From NCBI GenBank assembly GCA_029961685.1, contig JARWKL010000004.1, positions 30,385,610-30,449,609 on the forward strand: 64,000 bases of DNA, read 5' to 3'. Both the position numbers and the translations under genes were made by a program. The notes beneath the pieces are model-generated. The model saw only the letters and a program-made list of their open reading frames with translations. It searched no databases and was not told the DNA's origin. The DNA is from Aristolochia californica (taxonomy: Eukaryota; Streptophyta; Magnoliopsida; Piperales; Aristolochiaceae). Of this stretch, positions 13,101 through 25,389 are shown piece after piece. The first letter of the stretch is position 1. Each line of letters begins with the position of its first letter.

Positions 13101-13554
13101 TGTATTCAAAAAATTGAAAACTATAATGATTGTAAGTGAAGAAAATTATTTCACGCACTAAAAATGAACACCAAAGTTTTGTTACCCATGTTTTGGAAAT
13201 TCCACTAGTACAACCCCTAATAGCTATATGGAGTTTTATAAGAGAGAGATTTATAATTGATAATAACATGTTTTAAATATAGATATGCATACATGAAACA
13301 TGTTGAAGATTCAAATGACCTAACAATCCAAAAATTTCAAGGTGTAGGAAAAATTAAATTCTCAAGTTAACGTACGGTGGGTTATTTACCAGAGCCAAAC
13401 AACCCACTTTTTGCCAATTTAAAAAAAGCGGACCTAAGAATCCTAGATCATCGTAAGTGTTTTGATCGATTAATGATGTGTAACGGCTATAATTTTTGTT
13501 AGAAATGACTTATGGTTTGGGAGTCAACACTCACTTAAAAAAGCAAAGCATCGC

Positions 13555-13555
<1 letters not shown>

Positions 13556-13585
<30 letters not shown>
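13556..13585 (+). repeat. Expanded poly-C tract in satellite monomer
   Basis: C30 at the same monomer phase as the other tracts, followed by TCCCC. Confidence 0.9.
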
Positions 13586-13588
<3 letters not shown>

Positions 13589-16500
13589 CCTTTTCCGATT
13601 ATTGAAAAAATTATTATATAAAAAAATAAAAGAGTTCACAATCATTAAAAATCACAGATACTTTTTGGAATTATCTATCACAGCATTTGTGCATATCCAT
13701 TTTGGATGTTTAATTTTTTTTCAAAACCGAACTTTAGTTTTCACTCTCCCCTTTTTGTTGTAAACAAAAAAAAGATAAGGCAAATAGATCATAACAAATT
13801 GAAAATTTTAGAGTTTATGTATGCAAAAAATTGAAAACTATAATAAATGTAAGTGAAGAAAATGATTTCACACAATAAAAATGAACATCAAAGTTTTGTT
13901 ATCCATGTTTGGGAAATTCCACTTGTACAACCTCTAATAGATTGGTGGAATTTTGAAAGAAAGAGATTTCTAAAACATCTTAACATGTTTTATATATGGA
14001 TATGCATGCCTGAAACATGTTGAAGATGCAAATGACCTAATGATCCAAAAATTTCAAGGAGTAGCAAAAATTAAATTCTCAAGTTAACGTGCGTTGGGAT
14101 ATTTATCAGAGCCAAACAACCCACTTTTTGCCTTTTTATAAAAAGTGGTACTAAGATTCATAGCTCATCATAAATATTTTCATCGATTAATGATGTGTAA
14201 TGGCTTTAATTTTTGTTAGAAATGACTTATGGTTTGGGAGTAAACACTCAGTTAAAAATGCCTTGCCCCCCCTTTTCCAATGATTGTTAAACCTAATATA
14301 TAAAAAACTATAAGAGTTCACATTCCTTAAAAATCATAGATAATTTTTGCAAATTATCCCTCTCAGCTTTTGCGTATTTCCAATTTGGATGTTCAAGTTT
14401 TTTCAAATCCATACTTGAGTTTTCTCACTCCCATTTTTCTCGTAAACAACAAGATAAGGCAAAGAAATCACAACAAAATGAAATTTTTAAATTTTATATA
14501 TGCAAAAAATTGAAAACTATAATAAATGTAAGTGTATAAAATTACTTCACGCACTAAATATTAGCACTAAGTTTTGTTATCCATGTTTGGGAAATTCAAC
14601 AAGTACAACCCCTAATAGCTCAGTGGAGTTTTATAAGAAAGAGATTTCTAATTCATCCTAACATGTTTTTAATAGGGATATGCATACCGGAAACATGTCG
14701 AAGATGCAAATGACCTAATGATCCAAAAATTTAAAAGCTTAGGAAAAATTAAATTCTCAAGTTAACGTGTGGAGGGTTATTTACCAGAGCCAAACAACCC
14801 ACTTTTTCCCTGTTCACAAAAAGCAAACCTAAGTATCATAGATCATCATAAATGTTTTGATCGATTAATGATGTGCAATGACAATTTTTTTGTTAGAAAT
14901 GGCTTATGGTTTGGGTGTCAACACTCTGTTAAAAATGCGTCACCCGCCCTTTTTTTATGACAACAAAACCTAATATATAAAAAACTAAAAGAGTTTAGAT
15001 TCCTTAAAAATCACAGATACTTTTTGGAATTATCTCTCTCAGCATTTGTGCATTTCCAATTTGGATGTAAAAGTTTTTTTTCAAATCCAAACTTGAGTTT
15101 TCACTCTCTCATTTTTTTTCGTAAACAAAAAGATAAGGCAAATAGATCACGACAAAATGAAAATTTTAGAGTTTATGTATGAAAAAAATTTAAAAATATA
15201 ATAAATATATGTGAAGAAAATTATTTCACGCACTGAAGATGAACACCTAAGTTTTGTTATCCATGTTTCAGAAATTCCACTAGTACAACCCCTAATAGCT
15301 TGGTGGAATTTTATATGAAAGAGATTTCTAATTGATCCTAACAAGTTTTAAATATGGATATGCATGCCTGGAACAAGTTGAAGATGCAAATGACCTAATG
15401 ATCCAAAAACTTCAAGGAGTAGGAAAAATTAAACTCTCAAGATAACATACGGTGGGATATTTACGTGAGCCAAACAACCCAATCTTTGCCTATTTACAAA
15501 AAGCGGACCTAACAATCATAGATCATCATAAATGTTTTGATTCATTAAAGATTTGTATCGGCTATAATTTTTGTTAGAAATGACATATGGTTTGGGAGTC
15601 AACACTCAGTTAAAAATGCCTCGCCCCTCCTTTTTCGATGAATGCAAAACCAAATATATAAATAACTATAAGAGTTTAAAATCCTTAAAAATCATAGATA
15701 ATTTTTGGAATTATCTCTCTCGGCATTTATCCATTTCCATTTTGGATGTTCAATTTTTTTTCAAATCCAAACACTAGTTTTCACTCTCCTATTTGTTCTC
15801 GTAAAAAAAAAAGATTAGGCAAATAGATCACAACAAAATGAAAATTTTAGAGTTTATGTATGCAAGAAATTAAAAACTATAATAAATGTATGTGAAGAAA
15901 ATTATTTCACGCACTAAAAATGAACTCCTAAGTTTTGTTATCCATGTTTCGGAAATTCCACTAGTACAACCCCTAATAGCTTGGTGGAATTTTATATGAA
16001 AGATATTTCTAATTGATCCTAAAAAGTTTTAAATATGGACATGCATGCCTGGAACAAGTTGAAGATGCAAATGACCTAATGATCCAAAAACTTCGAGTAG
16101 GAAAAATTAAATTCTCAAGATAACATACGATGGGATATTTACCTGAGCCAAACAACCCACTCTTTGCCTATTTACAAAAAGCGGACCTAACAATCATAGA
16201 TCATCATAAATATTTTGATCTATTAAAGATGTATAATGGCTATAATTTTTTTTAGAAATGACATATGGTTTGGGAGTCAACACTCAGTTAAAAATGCCTC
16301 GCCCCTTTTCCGATGATTACAAAACCAAATATATAAAAAACTATAAGAGTTTACAATCCTTAAAAATCACAGATACTTTTTGGAATTATCTCTCTCATCA
16401 TTTGTCCATTTCCATTTTGGATGTTCAATTTTTTTTCAATTCCAAACACAAGTTTTCACTCTCCTATTTGTTCTCGTAAAAAAAAACGATTTGGCATATA

Positions 16501-16980
16501 GATCACAAAAAAATAAAAATTATAGAGTTTATGTGTGCAAAAAAATGAAAACTATAATAAAAGTAAGTGAAGAAAATTAGTTCATGCACTAAAAATGAAC
16601 ACCAAAGTTTGTTATCCATTTTTTAAAAATTCCACTAGTACAACCCCTAATAGCTTGGTGGAGTTTTATAAGAAAGAGATTTCTAATTGATCATAACATG
16701 TTTTAAATATAGATATCTACACCTAAAACATTTTGAAGATGCAAATGACCTAACGATCCAAACATTTCCAGGAGGAGGAAAAATTAAACTCACTAGTTAA
16801 CGTGCGGTAGGTTATTTACTGGAGCAAAACAACCCACTTTTTGCCTATTTGCAAAAAGGGGATATAAGAATCAATGATCATCGTAAATGTTTTGATTGAT
16901 TAATGATGTGTAACGGCTATAATTTTTGTTAGAAATGAGTTATGGTTTGGGAGTCAACACTCAGATACAAAAACCTCGCC

Positions 16981-17004
16981 GCCCCCTCCCCACCCCCCCC
17001 CCCT
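16981..17004 (+). repeat. Interrupted C-rich tract in satellite monomer
   Basis: Short C runs broken by T and A (CCCCCTCCCCACC then a longer C run) at the same monomer phase. It may be an intermediate or a degraded form of the long tracts. Confidence 0.8.
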
Positions 17005-17834
17005 CTTTTCCGATGATTGCAAAAACTAATAGATAAAAAACTAAAAGAGTTCACAATCCTTAAAAATCACGGATACTTTTTGGAATTATCTCTCACAACA
17101 TTTGTGCATTTCTATTTTGGATGTTCAATTTTTTTCAAATCCGAACTTTAGTTTTCACTCTCCCATTTTTCTCGTAAATAAAAAGAAAAGGCAAATAGAT
17201 CATAACAAAATGAAAATTTTGGAATTTTTATGCAAAAAATTGAAAACTATAATAAATATAAGATAAGAAAATTATTTCACACACTAAAAAGGAACACCGA
17301 AGTTTTGTTATCCATGTTTGGGAAATTCCTCTAGTACAACCTCTAACAGCTTTGTGGAATTTTATAAGAAAGAGATTTCTAATTGATCCTAACATGTTTT
17401 AAATATGGATATGCATGCCTGAAACATGTTGAAGATGTAAATGACCTAAATATCCAAAAATTTCAAGGACTAGAAAAAATTAAATTCTCAAGTTAACGTG
17501 TGGTGGGATATTTATCAGAGCCAAACAACCCACTTTTTGCCTATTTATAAAAAGTGGTCGTAACATTTATAGATCATCGTAAATATTTTGATTGATTAAT
17601 GATGTGTAACGGCTTTAATTTTTTTTAGAAATGACTTAGGGTTTTGGAGTCAACACTCAGTTAAAAATGCCTTGGCCCCCCTTTTCCGATGATTGCAAAA
17701 CCTAATATATAAAAAACTAAAAGAGTTCACAATCCTTAAAAATCACAGATAATGTTTTGCAAATTATCCTTCTCAGCTTTTGTGTATTTCCATTTCGGAC
17801 GTTCAAACCTTTTTCAAATCCCAACTTGAGTTTT

Positions 17835-18076
17835 TAAAGAAAAATGAGCAGCACTTGTAGTTCTAAGGTGAGGAGAATATGTACGCCTATGGTGTTTACT
17901 TAATTGAAAAACCTCAAAATTTAAAGTAGAAAGTGATTTTAATGAAGGAAGTAAATGACCAAGTGAAGATGTAGATGGATAATAGGGCAGCTAATGGCAG
18001 AAGAGTGAAGTAGTACAAGCCCCCTTTTTCATGGCCACCACTAATCACTCGTTTTGTAGCTAGATCCTGAAATGCA
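17835..18076. other. 242-bp non-satellite filler at the subfamily A/B boundary
   Basis: The satellite stops after TTGAGTTTT at about 17834 and resumes at CAACACTCAG at 18077, out of phase. The sequence between matches no part of the monomer, the Athila-like element or the viral fragment in this window. It is less AT-rich than the satellite, has no clear ORF, and shows no obvious terminal repeats or target-site duplication. Satellite on its left is subfamily A and on its right subfamily B. It may be a scrap of a transposon or of flanking DNA captured by a breakage event; I do not recognise it. Confidence 0.85.
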
Positions 18077-21000
18077 CAACACTCAGTTAAAAATGTGTCG
18101 TCCTTCCTCTTCCGATGATTGCAAAACCCAATATATAAAAAACAAAAAGATTTTACAATCCTTAAAAATCATAGATACTTTTTTGAATTAACTCTCGCAG
18201 CATTTGTGTATTTCCATTTTGGATGTTCATTGTTTTTCAAATCCAAACTTAAGTTTTCACTATCCAATTTTTCTCATAAACAAAAAGATAAGGAAAATAG
18301 ATCACAACAAAATGAAAATTTTCAAGTTTATGTATGCAAAAAATTGAAAACTTTAATAAATGTAAGTGAAGAAAATTGTTTCAAGCACTAAAAATGAACA
18401 CCAAAGTTTTGTTATCCATGTTTGGGAAATTCCACTAGTACAACCCCTAATAGCTTGGTGGAATTTCGTAAGAAAGAGATTTCTAATTGATCCTAACATG
18501 TTTTAAATGTGGTGGATATGCATGCCTGAAACGTGTTGAAGATGCAAATGACCTATTGATACAACAATTCATAGAGTAGAAAAAATTAAATTTTCAAGTT
18601 AACATGCGGTGAGATATTTACCAAAGCTAAACAACCCACTATTTGCCTTTTTTTAAAAAAATGGACCTTACAATCATAGATCATCGTAAATGTTTTGATT
18701 ATTTAATGATGTGTAACGGCAATAATTTGTGTTAGAAATGACTTATGGCTTGGAAGTCAACATTTAATTAAAAATGTCATGCCCCCTCTTCCGATGAATG
18801 GAAAACCCAATATATAAAAAACTAAAATAGTTTACAATCCTAAAAAATCAGAGAAACTTTTTGGAATTATCTCTCTCAGCATTTGTGCATTTCCATTTTG
18901 GATGTTCAATTTTTTTTCAAATCCAAACTTGAGTTTTCACTCTCTCATTTTTATCGTAAACAAAAAGATAAGGCAAATAGATCACAACAAAATGAAAATT
19001 TTAGAGTTTATATATGCAAAAAATTGAAAACTATAATAAATTTAAGTGAAGAAAATTATTTAACGCACTAAAAATGAACGCCAAAGTTTTGTTATCCATG
19101 GTTGGGAAATACTACTAGTAAAACCCCTAATTGCTTTGTGGAATTTTATAAGAAAGATATTTCTAATTAATCCTAACATGTTTTAAATGTGGTAGATATG
19201 CATGCCTGAAAGATGTTGAACATGCAAATGAACTAATGATCACAAAATTTCAAGGAGTAGAAAAAATTAAATTCTCAAGTTAACGTGTGGTGGGATATTT
19301 ACCAGAGCCAACCAACCCACTTTTTGCGTATTTTACAAAAAGCGGGCCTAAAAATCATAGATCATCATAAAAGGTTTGATCGATTATTGATATGTGATGG
19401 CTATAATTTTTGTTAGAAATGACTTATGGTTTGGGAGTGTTCTAAGTTAAAAATTCCTCGCCCCCACCCTTCCGATGATTGCAAAACCCAATATATAAAA
19501 AACTAATAGAGTTTAAAATCCTTAAAAATCATAGATACTTTTTTGAATTATCTCTCTCAATATTTGTGCATTTCCATTTTTTATGTTCAATTTTTTTTCA
19601 AATCCAAACTTGAGTTTTCATTGTTCCATTTTTCTCGTAAACAAAAAGATAAGGCAAATAGATAACAACAAAATGAAAATTTTAGAGTTTATGTATACGA
19701 AAAATTGAAAAATGTAATAAATGCAAGAGAAGAAAATTATTTCACACACTACAAATGAACACCAAAGTTTTATTATCCAAGTTATGGAAATTTCACGAGT
19801 ACAATCTCTAATTGCTTGGTGGATTTTATAAGAAAGAGATTTCTAATTGATCCTAACCTGTTTTATATGTGGTGGATATCCATGACTGAAACGTGTTGAA
19901 GATGCAAATGACCTAATGATCCAAAAATTTCTAGGAGTAGAAAAAATTAAATTTTCAAGTTAACATGCGATGGGATACTTACCAGAGCCAAACAACCCAC
20001 TTATAGTCTAATTGACAAAAAGTAGACCTAAGAATCATAGATCATTATAAATGTTTGGATCAATTAGAGATGTGTAATGGCGTTTATTTTTGTTAGAAAT
20101 GACTTATTGTTTGGGAGTCAACACCCAGTTAAAAAGGCCTCGCTTCCCCCTCTTTCGATGATTGCAAAACCCAATATATAAAAAACAAAAAAAATTATAA
20201 AATTTAAAAACACTGATACTTTTTGCAATTATCTCTCTCAGCATTTCTGCATTTCCTTTTTGGATTTTCAATTTTTTTTCAAATCCAAATTTGAGTTTTC
20301 ACTCTCCTATTTTTCTCGTAAACAAAAAGATAAGGCAAATAACAACAAAATGAAAATTTTAGAGTTTATGAATGCAAAAAAATTGAAAAAATTAGTAAAT
20401 GCAAGTGAAGAAAATTATTTCACGCACGAAAAATGAACAACAATGTTTTGTTATCCATGTTTTGGAAATTCCACTAGTATAACCCCTAATAGCTTCGTGG
20501 AATTTTATAAGAATAAGATTTCTAATTGATCCTAACATGTTATAAATGTGGTGGATATGCATGCCTGAAACATGTTGAAGATGCAAATGACCTAATGATC
20601 CAAAAATTTCATGGAGTAGTAAAAATTAAATTCTCAACTTAACGTGCGGTGGGATATTTACCAGAGCCAAACAACCACCTTTTTGCCTATTTTACAATGA
20701 ACGGGCCTAACAATCACAGATCATCGTAAATGTTTTGATCGATTAATAATGTGTAACGGCTATTATTTTTGTTAGAAATGAATTATGGTTTGGAACTCAA
20801 CACTCAGATAAAAATTCATCACCACCCCTCACCCCTCCCACCCCCCCCCTCATCCGATAATGGCAAAACCCACTATATTAAAAACTAAAAGATTTTACAA
20901 TCCTAAAAAATCGCTGATACTTTTTGGAATTATCTCTCTAAGAATTTGTGTATTTCAATTTTCGATGTTCCATTTTTTTCAAATCCAAACTTGAGTTTTC

Positions 21001-21518
21001 ACTCTCCCTTTTTTTCTCGTAAACAAAAAGATAAAGCAAATAGATCACAACAAAATGAAAACATTAGTGTTTATGTATGCAAAAAATTGAAAACTATAAT
21101 AAATGAAACTGAAGAAAATTATTTCACGCACTAAAAATGAACACCAATGTTTGGTTATCCATGTTTGGGAAATTCCACTAGTACAACCCCTAATAGCTTG
21201 GTGGAATTTTATAAGAAAGAGATTTCTAATTGATCCTAACATGTTTTAAATGTGGTGGATATGCATGCCTGAAAGATGTTGAACATTCATATGACCTAAT
21301 GATCCAAAAATTTCAAGGAGTAGAAAGTTTAAATTCTCAAGTTAACGTGCGGTTGGATATTTACCTGAGCCAACCAACCCACTTTTTGCCTATTTTACTA
21401 AAACAAGGCCTAACAATCATATATCATCATAAATGGTTTGATCGATTAATGATGTGTAACGGCTATAATTATTGTTAGAAATGAATTTTGGATTGGGAGT
21501 CCACACTCAGTTAAAAAT

Positions 21519-21524
21519 CCCCCC

Positions 21525-21552
<28 letters not shown>
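21519..21552 (+). repeat. Expanded poly-C tract in satellite monomer
   Basis: C7, T, C26 at the C-rich monomer site; subfamily B, plus orientation. Confidence 0.9.
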
Positions 21553-21558
<6 letters not shown>

Positions 21559-22087
21559 GATGATGGAAAAAACCCAATATATAAAAAACTAAAAGAGTTT
21601 AACAATCCTTAAAACTCACATATACTTTTTGGAATTATCTCTCTCAGCATTTGTGCATTTCAATTTTGGATGTTCAATTTTTTTCAAATACAAACTTGAG
21701 TTTTCACTCTCCCTTTTTTCTCGTAAACAAAAAGATAAGGCAAATAGGTCAAGAAAAAATTAAAATTTTAGAGTTTATGTATGCAAACAATTGAAAACTA
21801 TAATATATGAAAGTGAAGAAAATGATTTCACACACTAAAAGTGAACACCAATGTTTTGTCATCCATGTGTGGGAAATTCCACTAGTACAACCCCTAATAG
21901 CTTGGTAGAATTTTATAAGAAAGAGATTTCTAATTGATCCTAACATGTTTTAAATGTGGTGGATATGGATGCCTGAAACATGTTGAAGATGCAAATGACT
22001 TAATGAACAAAAAATTTTCATGGAGAAGAAAAAATTAAATTCTCAAGTTAACGTGTGGTGGGATATTTACCGGAGCCCAACAACCCA

Positions 22088-22110
22088 CTTTTTGCCTATT
22101 TTACAAAAAG
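22088..22110 (+). repeat. Monomer dyad 3 (representative copy)
   Basis: CTTTTTG (22088-22094) and CAAAAAG (22104-22110) form a 7-bp stem with a 9-base loop. The motif recurs in many monomers, with occasional single changes in either arm. Confidence 0.75.
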
Positions 22111-22904
22111 CGGAACTAACAATCATAGATCATCGTAAATGTTTTGATCAATTAATGATGTGTAACAACTATAATTTTTGTTAGAAATAATTTATGGTTT
22201 GGGTGTCAACACTCACTTAAAAATGCCTCGCCACTCTTCCGATAATTGCAAAACCCAATATATAAAAAACTAAAAGAGTTTACAATCCTTAAAAGTCATA
22301 GATACTTTTTGGAATTATCTCTCTCAGCATTTTTGCATTTCCATTTTGGATGTTCAAGTTTTTTCAAATCCAAACTTGAGTTTTCACTCTCCCTTTTTTC
22401 TCGTAAACAAAAAGTTAAGGCAAAAAGATTACAACAAAATGAAAATTTTAGAGTTTAAGTATGCAAAAAATTGAAAAATATAATAAATGTACGAGAAGAA
22501 AATTATTTCACAGAATAAGAATGAACACCAAAGTTTTGTTATGCATGTTTGGGAAGTGCTACTAGTACAACCCCTAATATCTTGGTGGAATTTTATAAGA
22601 AAGAGATTTCTAATTGATCCAAACATGTTTTAAATGGGTTGGATATGCATTCATGAAACATTTTGAAGATGCAAATGACCTAATGGTGCAAAAATTTCAA
22701 GGAGTAGAAAAAATTAAATTCTAAAGTTAACGTACAGTGGGATATTTACTAGAGCCAAACAACCAACTTTTTGCCTATTTCACAAAAAGCAGACCTAACA
22801 ATCATAGATCATCGTAAATGTTTTGATTGATTAATGATGTGTAATGGCTATAATTTTTTTCAGAAATGACTTATGGTTTGGGAGTCAACACTCAATTAAA
22901 ACTG

Positions 22905-22929
22905 CCCCCCCCCCCCCCCCCCCCCCCCC
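22905..22929 (+). repeat. Expanded poly-C tract in satellite monomer
   Basis: C25 at the C-rich monomer site, two monomers after the tract at 21519. Confidence 0.9.
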
Positions 22930-24918
22930 TTCTTCCGATGATTGCAGAACCCAATATATAAAAAACTAAAAGATGTTTACAGTCCTTCAAAATCTAAGAT
23001 AGTTTTTAGAATTATCTCTCTCAGCATTTCTGTATTTCCATTTTGAATGTTCAATATTGTTTCAAATCCAAACTTGAGTTTTCACTCTCCCATTTTTCTT
23101 GTAAGAAAAAAGATCAAAACAAAATGAAAATTTTAGAGTTTATGTTTGCAAAAAATTTAAAAACTATAATCAATGCAAGTGAAGAAAATTATTTCACGCA
23201 CTAAAAATGAACCCCAAAGTTTTGTTATCCATGTTTGGAAAATTGTACTTGAACAACCCTTAATAGCATGGTAAAATTTTATAAGAAAGAGATTTCTAAT
23301 TGATCATAACATGTTTTAAATGTGGTGGATATGCATGCCAGACACATGTTGAAGATGCAAATGACCTAATGATCCAAAAATTTTAAGAAGTAGCAAAATT
23401 AAATTCTCAAGTTAATGTGCGGTGGGATATTTACCAGAGCCAAACAACCCACTTTTTTGCCAATTTTACAAAAAGCGGATCTAACAATCATAGATAAATG
23501 TAAATGTTTTGATCGATTAATGATATGTAACGGCTATAATTTTTGTTAGAAATGACTTATGGTTTGGGAGTCAACACTCAGTTAATAAAAAAGCCTCGAT
23601 CCCATCCTCCACAAACCCCCGCCCCACCCCCTCTCCTCCTTCCCCCACTTCCGATGATTGCAAAGCCGAAAAAGGATTTTACAATCCTTAAAAATTACAT
23701 ATACTTTTTGGCATTATCTCTCTCATCATTTGTGCATTTCCATTTTGGATGTTGAATTTTTATTTCAAATCCAAACTTGAGTTTTCACTCTCCCATTTTT
23801 CTCGTAAACAAAAAAGATGAGGCAAATAAATCACAACAAAATGAAAATTCCAAAGTTTTGTTATCCATGTTTGGGAAATTCCACTAGTACAATCCCTAAT
23901 AGCTTTGTGGAATTTTATAAGAATGAGATTTCTAATTGATCCTAACATGTTTTAAATGTGGTGGATATGCATGCCAGAAAAATGTTGAAGATGTAAATGA
24001 CCTAAAGAACCAAAATTTTCAAGGAGCAGAAAAAATTAAATTCTCAAGTTCACGTGCCGCGGGATATTTACCAAAACCAAACAACACTCTTTTTGCCTAT
24101 TTTAAAAAAAGTGGACCTGACAATCATAGATCATCATAAATGTTTTGATTGATTAATGGTGCGTAATGGCTATAATTTTAGTTAGAAATGACTTATGGTT
24201 TGGGAGTCAACACTCAGTTTAAAATGCCTCGCCCTCCTCTTCCGATGATTGCAAAACCAGATATATAAAAAACTAAAAGAGTTCACAGTCCTTAAAAATC
24301 ACAGATACTTTTTTGAATTATCAATCTCAACATTTGTGCATTTCCCTTTTGGATGTTCATTTTTTTTTTCGAATCCAAACGTGAGTTTGCACTCTCCCAT
24401 TTTTCTCGTAAACAAAAAGATAAGGCAAATAGATCGCTACAAAATGAAAATTTTAGAGTTTATGTATGCAAAATATTGAAAACTATAATAAATGTAAGTG
24501 AATAAAATTATTTACACACTAAAAATGAACACCAAAGTTTTGTTATCCATGTTTGGGAAATTCCACTAGTACAACCCTAATAGGTTGGTGGAATTTTATC
24601 AAAAAGAGATTTCTAATTAATCCAAACATATTTTGAATGTGTTGGATATGCATGCCTGAAACAAGTTGATGTTGCAAATGACTTAATGATCGAAAAATTT
24701 TGAGTATAAAAAATTAAATCCTCAAGTTAACGTGCGGTGGGATATTTACCAAAGCCAAACAACCCACTTTTTACATGTTTTACAAAAACCAAACCTAACA
24801 ATCATAGATAATCGTAAATGTTTTGATTGATTAATGATGTGTAACGACTACAATTTTTCTTAGAAATGACTTATGGTTTGGACTTCAACACTCAGTTAAA
24901 ATGCCTCCCACCCCCCTG

Positions 24919-24919
<1 letters not shown>

Positions 24920-24957
<38 letters not shown>
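24920..24957 (+). repeat. Expanded poly-C tract in satellite monomer
   Basis: C38, the longest uninterrupted tract in the window, at the C-rich monomer site. Confidence 0.9.
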
Positions 24958-24959
<2 letters not shown>

Positions 24960-25278
24960 TTCCGATAATTGAAAACCCCAATACATAAAAAAACTAAAAG
25001 AGTTTACAATCCTTAAAAATCTCAGATACTTTTTGGAATTATCTCTCTCAGCATTTTTGCATTTCCATTTTGGATGTTAAATTTTTATTCAAATCCAAAC
25101 TTAAGTTTTCATTCTCCCATTTTTCTCGTAAACAAAAAGATAAAGCCAATAGTTCAAAACAAAATGAAAATTTAAGAGTTTATGTCTGCAAAAAATTGAA
25201 AACTAAAATAAATCTAAGTGAAGAAAATTATTTAACGCACTAAAAATGAATGCCAAAGTCTTGTTATCCATGTCCGGG

Positions 25279-25318
25279 AAATTCCACTAGTACAACCCCT
25301 AATAGCTTGGTGGAATTT
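25279..25318 (+). repeat. Monomer dyad 1 (representative copy)
   Basis: AAATTCCAC (25279-25287) and GTGGAATTT (25310-25318) form a perfect 9-bp inverted repeat around a 22-base loop. The same pair, with few changes, is visible in most monomers of both subfamilies and both orientations. Confidence 0.85.
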
Positions 25319-25346
25319 TATAAAAAAGAGATTTCTAATTGATCCT

Positions 25347-25389
25347 AACATGTTTTAAATGTGCTAGATATGCATGCCTGAAACATGTT
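25347..25389 (+). repeat. Monomer dyad 2 (representative copy)
   Basis: AACATGTTT (25347-25355) and AAACATGTT (25381-25389) are perfect 9-bp inverted repeats around a 25-base loop that holds the ATGCATGC core. The dyad lies 28 bases after dyad 1. Each arm is itself built on the palindrome ACATGT. Confidence 0.85.

Larger units (their letters stand above)
8660..14000 (+). repeat. Trimeric higher-order repeat within subfamily A (~2.02-2.09 kb unit)
   Basis: Variants recur every third monomer. A local doubling of TTTTTGCC lies at about 8675, 10690 and 12715. TGATCATAACAT plus ATATAGATATG lies at about 9160, 11238 and 13258. CTAACAAGTTTTAAATATGG lies at about 9839 and 11922. The unit is therefore three monomers, repeated about two and a half times. 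The limits are approximate. Confidence 0.65.
3582..17834 (+). repeat. Satellite array, subfamily A, direct orientation, about 21 monomers of ~680 bp
   Basis: A landmark, CCACTAGTACAACCCC or a close variant, recurs at about 3713, 4389, 5050, 5742, 6429, 7105, 7786, 8468, 9099, 9778, 10482, 11190, 11867, 12506, 13202, 13918, 14598, 15279, 15959, 16631 and 17328, a mean spacing near 681 bp. All copies point the same way. Subfamily A shows AATATGGATATGC (no GTGG insert), GTAGGAAAAATTAAA, ACCTAATATAT and TATTTACAAAAAG. Monomers are AT-rich with one C-rich patch. The first monomer is cut by the viral fragment, the last at 17834. The monomer around 8470-9099 is short: it carries a local duplication near 8905-8980 and a deletion near 9050. 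No promoter, tRNA-like or protein-coding signal was found; recurrent short ORFs are discussed separately. Confidence 0.95.
13540..17834 (+). repeat. Five-monomer higher-order duplication (~3.41 kb offset)
   Basis: The segment 13.54-14.40 kb matches 16.96-17.83 kb with shared private variants: a C-rich expansion, CCGAACTTTAG, TTTATCAGAGCC, AAAAAGTGGT, and GCAAATTATCC with CTTTTG. Offsets measured at several points are 3.41-3.43 kb. The second copy is cut by the 242-bp filler. Confidence 0.6.

Noticed and set aside
17835..18076. Filler as a solo LTR or MITE
   Set aside because: No TG...CA ends, terminal inverted repeats or target-site duplication could be seen, and it matches neither the LTR nor the viral fragment in this window; left as unidentified.
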